DNA of 47,126 bases from NCBI GenBank assembly GCA_023251075.1, contig JAHEZM010000029.1:1-47126 (forward strand), given 5' to 3'. Position 1 is the stretch's first letter. The number at the start of each line of letters is the position of its first letter. The notes beneath the pieces were generated by a model. That model was given only the letters and a program-made list of their open reading frames with translations. It was not told where the DNA came from and searched no databases. Below, one piece after another: positions 1 to 7,615 of the stretch. A program made the position numbers and the translations under genes. This stretch comes from Flavobacteriales bacterium (lineage in GTDB: Bacteria; Bacteroidota; Bacteroidia; Flavobacteriales_C; GCA-002722245).

Positions 1-817
1 TTTCTACTATTCCCAAAACAGGAACATTGATGGAATCCATTTTAAACATCGCCACTCCTTTACGAACATCGGCCAAGGCAATACCTTGCGGAGTAGTAAC
101 AATTACTGCACCCGTAACAGGAACAGTTTGTACCAATGACAAATGAATATCACCTGTACCTGGAGGTAAATCAATCAACATGTAATCCAACTCACCCCAA
201 TATGCTTCTGTAAACATTTGTCCGAGAGCACGCGAAGCCATCGGACCTCTCCAAGCAATAGCCTGATCAGCATTTGCGAAAAAACCAATCGACAACATTT
301 TTACGCCATAACTAGTTACCGGACGAATCCATGTTTTTCCATCTTTTTCGAAAGCTTCAGGCTTTTCTTCCAAACAATCGAACATTAAAGGCATGGACGG
401 ACCGTAAATATCGGCATCTACCAATCCTACCTTATATCCTTTTTGCGCCAACCCCACCGCTAAATTTGCAGTTACAGTAGATTTTCCTACTCCACCTTTA
501 CCCGATGAAATAGCAATAATATTTTTTACGTTGGGCAATACTTTTCTCAATTCATTAGGGCGATCAATAGGCAAGGCAATCACGTTTACTAATGTCTTAT
601 ATTCCTTACCAATAAAGCGTTCTACCGCAAAAGCACAAGCCTCTTCCATTTTCTTTTTATTGTGGAGAGCAGGACTGTGAACTTTTAAAGTAAATGAAAT
701 TTTTTGATCGGAAATAACCAAATCAGAAACCAGATTCAGCTCCACTATATTTTTCTTCAAATCGGGCTCTTGCACCGATTCTAAAGCTTTTAATACTTGT
801 TCATTATTGATTGCCAT
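1..817 (-). CDS. mrp: Mrp/NBP35-family Fe-S cluster carrier ATPase (3' end beyond window)
   Basis: Reading leftward from the ATG at 815-817, 272 residues are visible before the window ends, so the C-terminus is missing. An N-terminal MIP18-like domain (about residues 1-90) is followed by a P-loop ATPase domain. Its deviant Walker A is SGKGGVGKST, followed by DADIYGPS and then the DLPPGTGD motif. This order is typical of Mrp/ApbC proteins, which bind and deliver [4Fe-4S] clusters in the cytoplasm. The Fe-S-binding CxxC motif would lie in the missing part and cannot be confirmed. A perfect TAAATTTG promoter element (822-829) ends four bases before the start codon, suggesting a leaderless transcript. 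Identification is firm; the carrier role is inferred from the family. Confidence 0.93.
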   Translation of the reverse strand, partial: MAINNEQVLKALESVQEPDLKKNIVELNLVSDLVISDQKISFTLKVHSPALHNKKKMEEACAFAVERFIGKEYKTLVNVIALPIDRPNELRKVLPNVKNIIAISSGKGGVGKSTVTANLAVGLAQKGYKVGLVDADIYGPSMPLMFDCLEEKPEAFEKDGKTWIRPVTSYGVKMLSIGFFANADQAIAWRGPMASRALGQMFTEAYWGELDYMLIDLPPGTGDIHLSLVQTVPVTGAVIVTTPQGIALADVRKGVAMFKMDSINVPVLGIVE

Positions 818-821
818 GCGG

Positions 822-829
822 CAAATTTA
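822..829 (-). promoter_or_regulatory. -7 promoter element TAAATTTG of mrp
   Basis: It matches the Bacteroidota -7 consensus TAnnTTTG exactly on the minus strand and lies four bases upstream of the mrp ATG. No convincing TTG/TTTG -33 element is seen at the usual 19-21 bp spacing. Confidence 0.55.
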
Positions 830-870
830 AGAAAAGAGAATCATTATTTAGAATAATTCTTAAGAAGGGT

Positions 871-1215
871 TTATAAAGCTAATTCTATCGTGGGATCCCA
901 AAAGATTTTATCAAAATTTTGCACCTGATCTTTTTTTACTTTTACACCTTCCTTCTCTAACTTTTCTTGCATTTCTGTGGGGGAAGAAAAATGATGTTTA
1001 CCTGTAAGTAAGCCATCTCTGTTTACTACACGATGAGCTGGAACTTTTGGTTTTTGAGAATGAGAAGCATTCATCGCATAACCCACCATACGTGAGGCCT
1101 TGGGGGAGGAAAGGTATTTAGCAATGGCTCCATAAGAAGTAACGCGTCCTTTAGGAATCAAACGAACTACCTGATAAACCTGAAGAAAAAAATCTATTTC
1201 ATTGGAAGATTTCAT
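871..1215 (-). CDS. Alkyltransferase-like (ATL) protein, MGMT DNA-binding-domain family
   Basis: This 114-residue protein has the C-terminal DNA-binding fold of O6-alkylguanine-DNA alkyltransferases, with the conserved stretches RLIPKGRVTSYGAIA and VGYAMNA. The active-site motif PCHR reads PAHRVVNRDG here, so the alkyl-accepting cysteine is alanine. Such ATL proteins bind O6-alkylguanine without repairing it and hand the lesion to nucleotide excision repair. The start at 1215 is preferred over an upstream in-frame one because it makes an ATGA overlap with the trmB stop codon, a sign of translational coupling. The upstream start would overlap trmB by 49 bp and add residues foreign to the family. 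Confidence 0.88.
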   Translation of the reverse strand: MKSSNEIDFFLQVYQVVRLIPKGRVTSYGAIAKYLSSPKASRMVGYAMNASHSQKPKVPAHRVVNRDGLLTGKHHFSSPTEMQEKLEKEGVKVKKDQVQNFDKIFWDPTIELAL

Positions 1216-1898
1216 GGAACGAATGAAATAAACTTTATTTTTTTTCCCTCGCTCAACCAACGACTTTCATAATAAGTTAATATTTTCAAGTCTGTTGCTA
1301 AAGCGTCATTGCCTAAAGAGGGAATCAATTCTTCATAAACATTGGCAGAATTTATTTTCACTTCCAATTTATTATTTTGAACCACTTCATTGGTAAACTC
1401 ATAAAAAAAATCACTGTCGGTTTTAAGATTTACCGCAGCACCTTTCTTTAAAATCTGGCGGTAGCGCCCTAAATACAACTCTCCTGTAAGTCTCTTCTTC
1501 GCTCTATTTTTAGGTGGTTGAGGATCGGGAAAAGTAATCCATATTTCACTTACTTCATCTTGAGCAAATAAGTTAACGATGAAATCGATTCTTGTTTTAA
1601 CAAATGCAACATTCAACATCTTATTTTCAATCGCATATTTTGCACCGGCCCATATTCTGGCACCCTTAATATCCATTCCAATAAAATTCTTATTGGGATA
1701 ATTTTTTGCCAAACCTATAGTGTATTCTCCCTTGCCACAAGCCAGTTCCAAAACTATAGGATTGTCGTTTTTAAAGTAATCAGAATTCCATTTACCTTTC
1801 AAAGAGAATTTATCTTGCATGGCTTCGTCTAAGGTTGGTTTAAGCACATTATCAAATGTATCCACCTCTGCAAAACGCTTTAATTTTCTTTTCGCCAT
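1212..1898 (-). CDS. trmB: tRNA (guanine(46)-N7)-methyltransferase
   Basis: TrmB is a SAM-dependent enzyme that makes m7G46 in the variable loop of tRNAs. The 228-residue length is normal. Motif I (LELACGKGEYT, about residues 49-59) binds SAM, and the family signature appears as FPDPQPPKNRAKKRLT near residue 125. The N-terminus (MAKRKLKRFAEV) is the basic extension typical of the Bacteroidota version. It forms a two-gene unit with the ATL protein through an ATGA overlap. Its promoter region is only 41 bp long and is shared with the divergent glycosyltransferase gene. Confidence 0.93.
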   Translation of the reverse strand: MAKRKLKRFAEVDTFDNVLKPTLDEAMQDKFSLKGKWNSDYFKNDNPIVLELACGKGEYTIGLAKNYPNKNFIGMDIKGARIWAGAKYAIENKMLNVAFVKTRIDFIVNLFAQDEVSEIWITFPDPQPPKNRAKKRLTGELYLGRYRQILKKGAAVNLKTDSDFFYEFTNEVVQNNKLEVKINSANVYEELIPSLGNDALATDLKILTYYESRWLSEGKKIKFISFVP

Positions 1899-1905
1899 TA
1901 ATTCT

Positions 1906-1922
1906 TAATTTGCGCTAAATTA
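1906..1922. promoter_or_regulatory. Divergent AT-rich near-palindrome between trmB and glycosyltransferase gene
   Basis: Within the 41-bp divergent gap, TAATTT and AAATTA arms flank a GCGC-type centre with one mismatch. On the minus strand the arm reads TAATTTAG, one mismatch from the TAnnTTTG -7 consensus. On the plus strand it contains TAATTTG. It may be a pair of overlapping back-to-back promoters. Confidence 0.35.
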
Positions 1923-1939
1923 GAAAAAGACAAGCGCTA

Positions 1940-2902
1940 TTGAGCAAAAAAAATAAAATACTATTCGCGCCGCTAAATTGGGGATTGGGTCATGCCACCC
2001 GTTGTATTCCTTTAATTGAAGAGGAAATCACTAAGGGAAACGAAGTGATTATAGCTGCGGATGGTTCGCCATTAACTATACTACAGCAGAGATTTCCGCA
2101 ATGCGAATTTATTACTTTCAAAGGAATAAATATTCATTATTCTCGATGGATGATTTTATCGATGTTATTTCAAATTCCTAAAATACTTTGGGGAATTTAC
2201 CGCGAACATAAAGAATTAAAAAAAATCATTCATTCTCATAAAATTGATGTTGTTATTTCCGACAATCGCTACGGATTATGGAACACAAATATTCACTCCG
2301 TTTTCATCACTCATCAGATAAATATTATTAGTCCGTTTGCAGAAAAAACACTCTTTAAAATCAACAAATGGTTTATAGAAAAATATGATGAATGCTGGGT
2401 TCCCGATTACGAAGGAGAAAATAATTTATCGGGAGATTTATCGCATCCTAAAAACGAATATTACCAAAAAAACTTCCCAAAGAATATAAAATATATCGGT
2501 CCGCAATCGCGATTCAGCAAAGGGAATTCTAATGTGGAAAAAAAATATGAAATAGTGGGAATTGTTTCCGGACCAGAACCACAGCGTACTTTATTTTTTG
2601 AGCAAGTGAAAAATGAATTTCAAAAGATAGAGGGGAAAACTTTACTCATTTCCGGCAAGCCTTCATTCAATATTCAATCCGTCAGTGGACGGACGAGCTA
2701 TTCAACATTCAACAATCTCGAAATAGTTCCTCATCTCCACGACAACGAATTTATTACTGCGCTTTACTCCGCAAAAAAAATAATCTGCAGATCGGGATAT
2801 TCTTCTATTATGGATTTACACGCTTTAGGATTAAAGGCGGAATATATTGCTACACCCGGACAAACGGAACAGGAGTACTTAGCATCGAGAATGAAATATT
2901 AA
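1940..2902 (+). CDS. MurG-like glycosyltransferase (GT28 superfamily), TTG start
   Basis: A 320-residue GT-B type protein. The N-terminus ILFAPLNWGLGHATRCIPL has the glycine-rich nucleotide-sugar transferase loop of MurG-like enzymes. The C-terminal half contains IICRSGYSSIMDLHALGLKAEYIATPGQTEQEYLA, comparable to the donor-binding region of GT28 enzymes (named here in parts: RSGYSS, then PGQTEQEYLA). The start is TTG at 1940, because the frame is closed by a stop at 1916 and no ATG precedes the conserved N-terminus. It ends soon after the donor motif, slightly earlier than I would expect for relatives of about 350 residues, so a natural short form or a C-terminal loss are both possible. The substrate is unknown. 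Confidence 0.8.
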   Translation: MSKKNKILFAPLNWGLGHATRCIPLIEEEITKGNEVIIAADGSPLTILQQRFPQCEFITFKGINIHYSRWMILSMLFQIPKILWGIYREHKELKKIIHSHKIDVVISDNRYGLWNTNIHSVFITHQINIISPFAEKTLFKINKWFIEKYDECWVPDYEGENNLSGDLSHPKNEYYQKNFPKNIKYIGPQSRFSKGNSNVEKKYEIVGIVSGPEPQRTLFFEQVKNEFQKIEGKTLLISGKPSFNIQSVSGRTSYSTFNNLEIVPHLHDNEFITALYSAKKIICRSGYSSIMDLHALGLKAEYIATPGQTEQEYLASRMKY

Positions 2903-2929
2903 ACTCGCTTTTTTAAAAAGAAACACATT

Positions 2930-3631
2930 CTACTTTTTACTCTCCAATTTATTAAACAAATCATTCATCATTTCTACCTGTACCTTTTGAATCTCCATAA
3001 TTTCCTGATGTTGATGCATAATTAGATGATCCATTTTCTCATGAAGCATTCTGATTTCGAGCTCTGATTTGAGATTAATCATATAGTCTTTTTTAGCTCG
3101 TTCACGATCTTTTTCTTCTTGTCGGTTTTGACTCATCATAATCACCGGAGCCTGTAATGCTGCTAGGCAAGAGAGAATTAGATTTAATAAAATAAAAGGA
3201 TAGGGATCAAATCCATCATTCAATAAAAAAACAGCATTCAACGTAATCCAAATGAGAATAAAAATTCCGAACGATATGATGAAAGTCCAACTACCTCCAA
3301 ACGACGCCACTTTATCGGCAATTCGCTGCCCGAAAGTCATCACTACAACATCTTCTTCATCTATTTTATCTGATAAAGTAGATCGATCAGTTAGAGCAGA
3401 TAACACTGTTTTCTCCAATTCACCCAGCTCTCCTAATTCTTTCAATAAATATTCGGAGATATATTTTTCTCGATAGTAGTTTAGTTCACTTAGCGACAAA
3501 CATTTATCTTCTAAAAAACCGGGTTTATCCTTTTGAATAAAGAGTAGTAAAGATTCGCGAATAGTTTTAGCGGACACTTGCTCAGCAATAGGAAACTCCT
3601 GATTGCTAATATCACTTTTGAAAGTTTGCAT
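2930..3631 (-). CDS. DUF1003 membrane protein
   Basis: A 233-residue protein with a soluble N-terminal part (1-95), the DUF1003 core, and a coiled-coil-like charged tail. The core begins GQRIADKVASFGGSW and is followed by two hydrophobic helices (about 115-137 and 143-165) with LAALQAPVIMMSQNRQ between the second helix and the tail, the hallmark of the family. The tail (175-233) is rich in Glu, Lys, Met and His and probably lies in the cytoplasm. It converges with the glycosyltransferase gene and stands apart from the phoR gene by 28 bp, so it may share that transcript. No biochemical function is known for the family. Confidence 0.85.
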   Translation of the reverse strand: MQTFKSDISNQEFPIAEQVSAKTIRESLLLFIQKDKPGFLEDKCLSLSELNYYREKYISEYLLKELGELGELEKTVLSALTDRSTLSDKIDEEDVVVMTFGQRIADKVASFGGSWTFIISFGIFILIWITLNAVFLLNDGFDPYPFILLNLILSCLAALQAPVIMMSQNRQEEKDRERAKKDYMINLKSELEIRMLHEKMDHLIMHQHQEIMEIQKVQVEMMNDLFNKLESKK

Positions 3632-3659
3632 ATCAATGAAGTTAGACCGTAAAAGTAAA

Positions 3660-4697
3660 CTATTTTTTTGCGTTCTCTAAAGTAAAATGAAAAACACTTC
3701 CTGATTTCAGAGAACTACGTACACCAATACTTTGCTGATGAGCTTCTACAATATGTTTAACGATAGCCAAACCCAAACCAGATCCACCCAGTTCTCTGCT
3801 TCTACTTTCATCTACACGATAAAATCTTTCGAACAAACGCGGTAAGTGTTTCTCATCAATCCCGATTCCATTATCCTCCACTTCCACCATTAATACACCA
3901 TCCATATCGGTGAACTGAATTTTAACCCAACCCCCTTGAATTCCATATTTCACTGCATTGATTACAAGATTAGTAAGTACTTGTCGGATTTTATCTTTAT
4001 CAGCACTCACCCAATATTCTCTTGGTTTTTCAACCTTTAGTTCAATGGCTTTTTTCTTTGCAGGAATCTCTGCCGAATGAATTACTTCTACAGCCAATTC
4101 AGTAAGATTAAAAACACTTTTATGTATGGCAATCTCACCTGAATCCAAACGAGAAATTTCATCTAAATCCTCAATGATACTAATCATACGCTCTGCGTTG
4201 TTAGCAGCTCTTTTCAAATAATCAACATTGATAGTTTCATCTTGTAATCCACCATCCAATAAGGTTAAAATGTATCCCTGTAAATTGAAGGCAGGGGTTT
4301 TCAATTCATGGGCTACATTTCCCAAAAATTCTTTTCTAAATTTCTCTTGTTTCTGAAGTGTAGCAATTTCTATTTTTTGCTTTTCGTTCCAACGTTCTAC
4401 TTTCTCTCCTGCAGCATCTAAAGGATTCTCTTCCCATGATTTTTGAATATCTGCCTCGAATAACTCATCAGATTTATGGGTAGTAATATTTTTATAAATC
4501 CCCTTAATTTTATCTACCACAAACTTTTTAATCAAGCTATACACTAAAGCATACACCACCATAAAAAACAACGCAGTGGAGATCAATTTCAACCACCATT
4601 CACTACCTTGAAAAAAAATAAAAACAAAAAATAAAAATAACGCAGAAATTAGCGTTGATAAAAGGAATACTAATCGTTTTGGATTAGAGAAGTTCAT
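3660..4697 (-). CDS. phoR: Phosphate-regulon-type sensor histidine kinase
   Basis: A 345-residue inner-membrane kinase. Two transmembrane helices (about 9-29 and 37-55) are separated by only a short loop, so there is almost no periplasmic sensor, as in PhoR. A linker follows, then the HisKA domain with the phosphoaccepting His130 in GNVAHELKTP. The HATPase domain has the N box NLVINAVKYG, G1 VEDNGIGID and G2 GGSGLGLAIV. It overlaps the upstream response-regulator gene by 14 bp. The pairing with a PhoB-like regulator and the divergent pst operon supports phosphate sensing, probably through Pst/PhoU. The symbol is assigned from context, since HisKA kinases are hard to tell apart by sequence alone. 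Confidence 0.85.
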   Translation of the reverse strand: MNFSNPKRLVFLLSTLISALFLFFVFIFFQGSEWWLKLISTALFFMVVYALVYSLIKKFVVDKIKGIYKNITTHKSDELFEADIQKSWEENPLDAAGEKVERWNEKQKIEIATLQKQEKFRKEFLGNVAHELKTPAFNLQGYILTLLDGGLQDETINVDYLKRAANNAERMISIIEDLDEISRLDSGEIAIHKSVFNLTELAVEVIHSAEIPAKKKAIELKVEKPREYWVSADKDKIRQVLTNLVINAVKYGIQGGWVKIQFTDMDGVLMVEVEDNGIGIDEKHLPRLFERFYRVDESRSRELGGSGLGLAIVKHIVEAHQQSIGVRSSLKSGSVFHFTLENAKK

Positions 4698-5382
4698 CGT
4701 TTTGTTCTTCGTATTTGTACCCTACACCTTTAACCGTAACAATATATTCTTCACCTACTTTTTCGCGCAATTTTCGAATATGAACATCAATCGTTCTATC
4801 TCCCACCACTACCTCTGTTCCCCAAACTTTATCTAAAATTTCATTGCGTAAAAAAACTTTTCCGGGTTCTGATAACAACAATTTCAACAATTCAAATTCT
4901 TTGCGGGGAAGAACAATTTCTTCTTCATTTTTAACAGCAAGATAACGTGAATTATCAATTTTAATAGTGGTTTCAGAAGCTTCTTCCTGTACGCCTCCAT
5001 TTTTCTTTCTTCTCAACAATGCTTTAATCCTACTCACTAAAACACGTGGACGAACAGGCTTTGAGATATAATCATCGGCACCTGCTTCTAAACCAGAAAT
5101 TTCTGAATAATCTTCATTTCTTGCGGTAAGAAAAGCAACCACTACATTTTTTAATTCGGGTTTTTCTTTGATCTGATAACAGGTTTCCATGCCATCCATT
5201 TCGGGCATCATTACATCTAACAAAATCAAATCGGGAATTACTTTTAAAGCCACCTCTAAACCAATTTTTCCATTCTCTGCTTTAAACACCTCAAAACCTT
5301 CCTTTTTAAGATTATAGGAAAGAAATTCAAGGATATCTCTATCATCATCTACTATCAATATTTTCTCGTTCGAGTTTTCCAT
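4684..5382 (-). CDS. phoB: PhoB/PhoP-type response regulator, OmpR family
   Basis: A 232-residue regulator. The receiver domain (1-120) has the acidic pocket VDDD, the phosphoacceptor Asp56 in LLDVMMP, the conserved Thr in FLTAR and the Lys in SKPVRPR. The C-terminal winged helix (about 140-228) has the OmpR/PhoB signature GDRTIDVHIRKLREKVG and VKGVGYKYE. It probably binds the TTAAC direct repeats at 5471-5498 and 5650-5676 in the divergent gap upstream. One tract lies about 90-115 bp before its own start, consistent with autoregulation. A perfect TATTTTTG element lies 11 nt before the ATG. The phosphate assignment rests on the pst neighbours. Confidence 0.88.
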   Translation of the reverse strand: MENSNEKILIVDDDRDILEFLSYNLKKEGFEVFKAENGKIGLEVALKVIPDLILLDVMMPEMDGMETCYQIKEKPELKNVVVAFLTARNEDYSEISGLEAGADDYISKPVRPRVLVSRIKALLRRKKNGGVQEEASETTIKIDNSRYLAVKNEEEIVLPRKEFELLKLLLSEPGKVFLRNEILDKVWGTEVVVGDRTIDVHIRKLREKVGEEYIVTVKGVGYKYEEQNDELL

Positions 5383-5393
5383 AAGTGGTTTTT

Positions 5394-5401
5394 CAAAAAT
5401 A
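5394..5401 (-). promoter_or_regulatory. phoB: -7 promoter element TATTTTTG of the phoB-phoR operon
   Basis: It matches TAnnTTTG exactly on the minus strand, 11 nt upstream of the phoB ATG. It sits about 70 bp from the TTAAC repeat tract at 5471-5498. Confidence 0.5.
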
Positions 5402-5470
5402 CATTAAATCATTTACAATTCGCTATCTAAAGTAGGTACAGAGAAAGAGAAGGTCAAGCAATCACACAAG

Positions 5471-5498
5471 GTTAACTATTGCTTAACCTTTTGTTAAC
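5471..5498. promoter_or_regulatory. Putative Pho box 1: three TTAAC direct repeats at 11-bp spacing
   Basis: TTAAC occurs at 5472, 5483 and 5494, each exactly 11 bp (one helical turn) from the next. The first and third copies sit in palindromic GTTAAC, so the tract can be read in either direction. The core GTTAACTATTGCTTAAC matches box 2 in 16 of 17 bases. Eleven-bp repeat spacing is known for PhoB/PhoP-family operators. It lies upstream of phoB and, further away, of pstS. Confidence 0.72.
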
Positions 5499-5649
5499 CT
5501 TTATAAATCTACTCACTACAACTATTCATAAAATGCAAAACTTGTTAAAGCCATTTTTATTGGGGAAAATTAATTTCAAAAAAACAACACGTTATTTAAC
5601 ATTCTGTTTGTCATTAATTTACAAAATAATTACATACTTAAAGTGAGAG

Positions 5650-5676
5650 AGAACTAAAAGTTAACTATTACTTAAC
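5650..5676 (+). promoter_or_regulatory. Putative Pho box 2 upstream of pstS
   Basis: TTAAC occurs at 5661 and 5672, with a degenerate third unit (AGAAC) at 5650, again at exact 11-bp spacing. The core GTTAACTATTACTTAAC (5660-5676) differs from box 1 by one base. It ends 60 bp before the pstS ATG and 33 bp before a TATCTTCG -7-like element, a position suited to an activator site. Confidence 0.72.
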
Positions 5677-5708
5677 ATGAGATGAGAATAGAAGGTTGAT
5701 TTACTTCC

Positions 5709-5716
5709 TATCTTCG
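5709..5716 (+). promoter_or_regulatory. pstS: -7-like element TATCTTCG of the pst operon
   Basis: It has one mismatch to TAnnTTTG and lies 19 nt before the pstS ATG. No good -33 element is present, as expected for a promoter that needs an activator. Confidence 0.45.
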
Positions 5717-5735
5717 CTTCATTAAATCAGAAAAA

Positions 5736-6689
5736 ATGAAAAAATTAATTTTATCAGCAATAACTCTAAGTACATTATTCGCATACTCATGCGGAGGTGA
5801 AGATTCAAAAAAAGAAGGAGAATCTACAGAACTTTCTGGAACGATTGTTATCGACGGTTCGAGCACTGTATTTCCAATTACTAAATTAGTTATTGAAGAT
5901 TTTACAGCAGAACACAACAAAGTAAAAATATCTGCAGCGGCAGGAGGAACGGGTAGCGGTTTTAAAAAATTAATCAGAAAAGAAATTGGAATCTGTGGTG
6001 CTTCTCGCCCTATTAAAGAATCTGAAGCTCACGAATGTGATAGTTTAGGTATTAAATATCAGGCTTTAGAAGTTGGGAAAGATGGATTATCAATTGTTGT
6101 AAATCCTCAAAATACTTGGTTAACCAGTATTACAGTAGCTGAATTAAAAATGATTTGGGAACCTGCTGCAGAAGGAAAAATTAAAAAATGGAATCAAATT
6201 CGTAAAGAGTGGCCTAACGAACCTATTAACCTTCATGGTGCAGGTCATGAATCAGGTACTTTTGAATATTTCACAGAGGTAATTAATGGTAAAAAGAATG
6301 CTTGCAGAACAGATTACAATGCAAGTGAAAACGACAACCAATTGGTTCAAGGTGTATCGGGCGATAAATATGCTTTAGGTTTTTTTGGATACGGATACTA
6401 CGAAACCAACAAAGCAAAATTAAAAATTGTTGCGGTTGATAATGGAAAAGGTGCTATTACTCCTAATGAAAAAACAATTATGGATGGAACTTATGCTCCA
6501 CTATCTCGTCCTCTGTTTATTTATGTAACTGCTGAAGAAGCAAAAAAACCAGAATCAGCTGCATTTGTTCAATTTTACTTAGACAATGCTCCAACTTTAG
6601 TGAAAGAAGCGCACTATGCTGCATTAACTGCCGATCAGTATAAAGCAGAAGCTGTAAAGTGGGATGCTTTTGTTAAAGGATTGAAATAA
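5736..6689 (+). CDS. pstS: Periplasmic phosphate-binding lipoprotein PstS
   Basis: A 317-residue substrate-binding protein that captures inorganic phosphate for the Pst ABC importer. A signal sequence ends at Cys19 in [10 protein letters not shown], so it is probably a lipoprotein. The mature part begins [14 protein letters not shown] and contains [11 protein letters not shown] and [13 protein letters not shown]. The DGSST and SGTFEYF loops are phosphate-contacting regions in PstS proteins. It is the first gene of the operon, preceded by Pho box 2, and is separated from pstC by a strong hairpin that probably lets it be made in excess of the membrane components. Confidence 0.94.
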   Translation: MKKLILSAITLSTLFAYSCGGEDSKKEGESTELSGTIVIDGSSTVFPITKLVIEDFTAEHNKVKISAAAGGTGSGFKKLIRKEIGICGASRPIKESEAHECDSLGIKYQALEVGKDGLSIVVNPQNTWLTSITVAELKMIWEPAAEGKIKKWNQIRKEWPNEPINLHGAGHESGTFEYFTEVINGKKNACRTDYNASENDNQLVQGVSGDKYALGFFGYGYYETNKAKLKIVAVDNGKGAITPNEKTIMDGTYAPLSRPLFIYVTAEEAKKPESAAFVQFYLDNAPTLVKEAHYAALTADQYKAEAVKWDAFVKGLK

Positions 6690-6717
6690 AAAAGAATAGT
6701 ATAAATCCTATATTTGG

Positions 6718-6744
6718 AACCTGCTACCCATGGTAGCAGGTTTT
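6718..6744 (+). terminator. Intra-operon hairpin with short U-tract between pstS and pstC
   Basis: A perfect 11-bp stem (AACCTGCTACC pairing with GGTAGCAGGTT) encloses a 3-nt loop and is followed by two further T residues. It lies 28 bp after the pstS stop and 16 bp before the pstC ATG. It may be a leaky terminator or an mRNA 3'-end stabiliser that raises pstS over pstCAB, an arrangement common for genes of binding proteins. Confidence 0.7.
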
Positions 6745-6760
6745 ACTGTTAAAAAAGAAT

Positions 6761-7615
6761 ATGAAAAGAGTATTGATGATTTGCGCCATAATTACCGTTC
6801 TAACTACTGTTGGAATTGTTTGGGTGCTTTTCTCTGAGAGCTATACTTTCTTTCAACATGTTTCAATTTGGGACTTCCTTACCGATACCAAATGGAGTCC
6901 GGTTTCTACAGAAAAACATTTCGGTATTTTACCTCTTCTCTCCGGAACTTTACTTACCACTATCATTTCAATGGCCATTGCTGTACCTATGGGTGTAACC
7001 ATCGCTATTTATTTAAGTGAATACGCACCCAAAAAATTCAGATACTACATTAAACCAATGCTAGAAATTTTGGCTTCGGTACCCACCGTAGTGTATGGTT
7101 TTTTTGCCTTAACAGTAGTTACTCCGTTTTTACAAAATTATATTCCCAATCTTTCAGGATTCAATGCTTTAAGCGCCGGATTAGTAATGGGAATTATGAT
7201 CATTCCCATGATTTCCTCTTTAAGCGAAGATGCATTGTATGCTGTACCTAAATCATTACGAGAAGGAGCATATGGAATGGGATCAACTCGTTTACAAACT
7301 TCTTTTCAAGTAATTTTGCCCGCGGCTTCATCAGGTATTATCGTGTCGATCATTTTGGCTTTTGCCCGTGCCGTAGGAGAAACAATGATAGTAACCGTAG
7401 CTGCCGGAAATATGGCCAACTTAACTGCCGATCCACGAGAAACAGTTGCTACCATTACTGCATTCATCGTAAATATGTCGACTGGCGACGTACCTCAAGA
7501 CTCCATTGAATACCAAACTATTTTTGCTGCAGGAGTTACCTTATTTGTTTTCACTTTCATTTTAAATAGCATAAGCTTTCTCATTAAAAAAAGATTCCAA
7601 GAAAAGTATGACTAA
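6761..7615 (+). CDS. pstC: Phosphate ABC transporter permease PstC
   Basis: A 284-residue inner-membrane permease with about six transmembrane helices. An N-terminal helix (1-24) is followed by a periplasmic segment. The core contains FGILPLLSGTLLTT and the EAA-type cytoplasmic loop LREGAYGMGSTRLQTSFQVILP (here in parts: REGAYGMG, then FQVILPAA), which docks onto PstB. The AFARAVGETM motif is typical of PstC/PstA permeases. It overlaps pstA by 8 bp, which indicates translational coupling. Confidence 0.93.
   Translation: MKRVLMICAIITVLTTVGIVWVLFSESYTFFQHVSIWDFLTDTKWSPVSTEKHFGILPLLSGTLLTTIISMAIAVPMGVTIAIYLSEYAPKKFRYYIKPMLEILASVPTVVYGFFALTVVTPFLQNYIPNLSGFNALSAGLVMGIMIIPMISSLSEDALYAVPKSLREGAYGMGSTRLQTSFQVILPAASSGIIVSIILAFARAVGETMIVTVAAGNMANLTADPRETVATITAFIVNMSTGDVPQDSIEYQTIFAAGVTLFVFTFILNSISFLIKKRFQEKYD

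Larger units (their letters stand above)
5383..5735. other. 353-bp divergent regulatory region between phoBR and pst operon
   Basis: No coding sequence is supported here. It holds promoter-like elements at both ends and two TTAAC repeat tracts. The middle (about 5520-5640) is very AT-rich with isolated TTAAC or TTAAAG copies but no further regular array that I can see. Confidence 0.8.

Noticed and set aside
2880-2930. Frameshift at the end of the MurG-like glycosyltransferase
   Set aside because: The protein is a little short, but I found no convincing continuation of the family sequence in another frame before the next gene.
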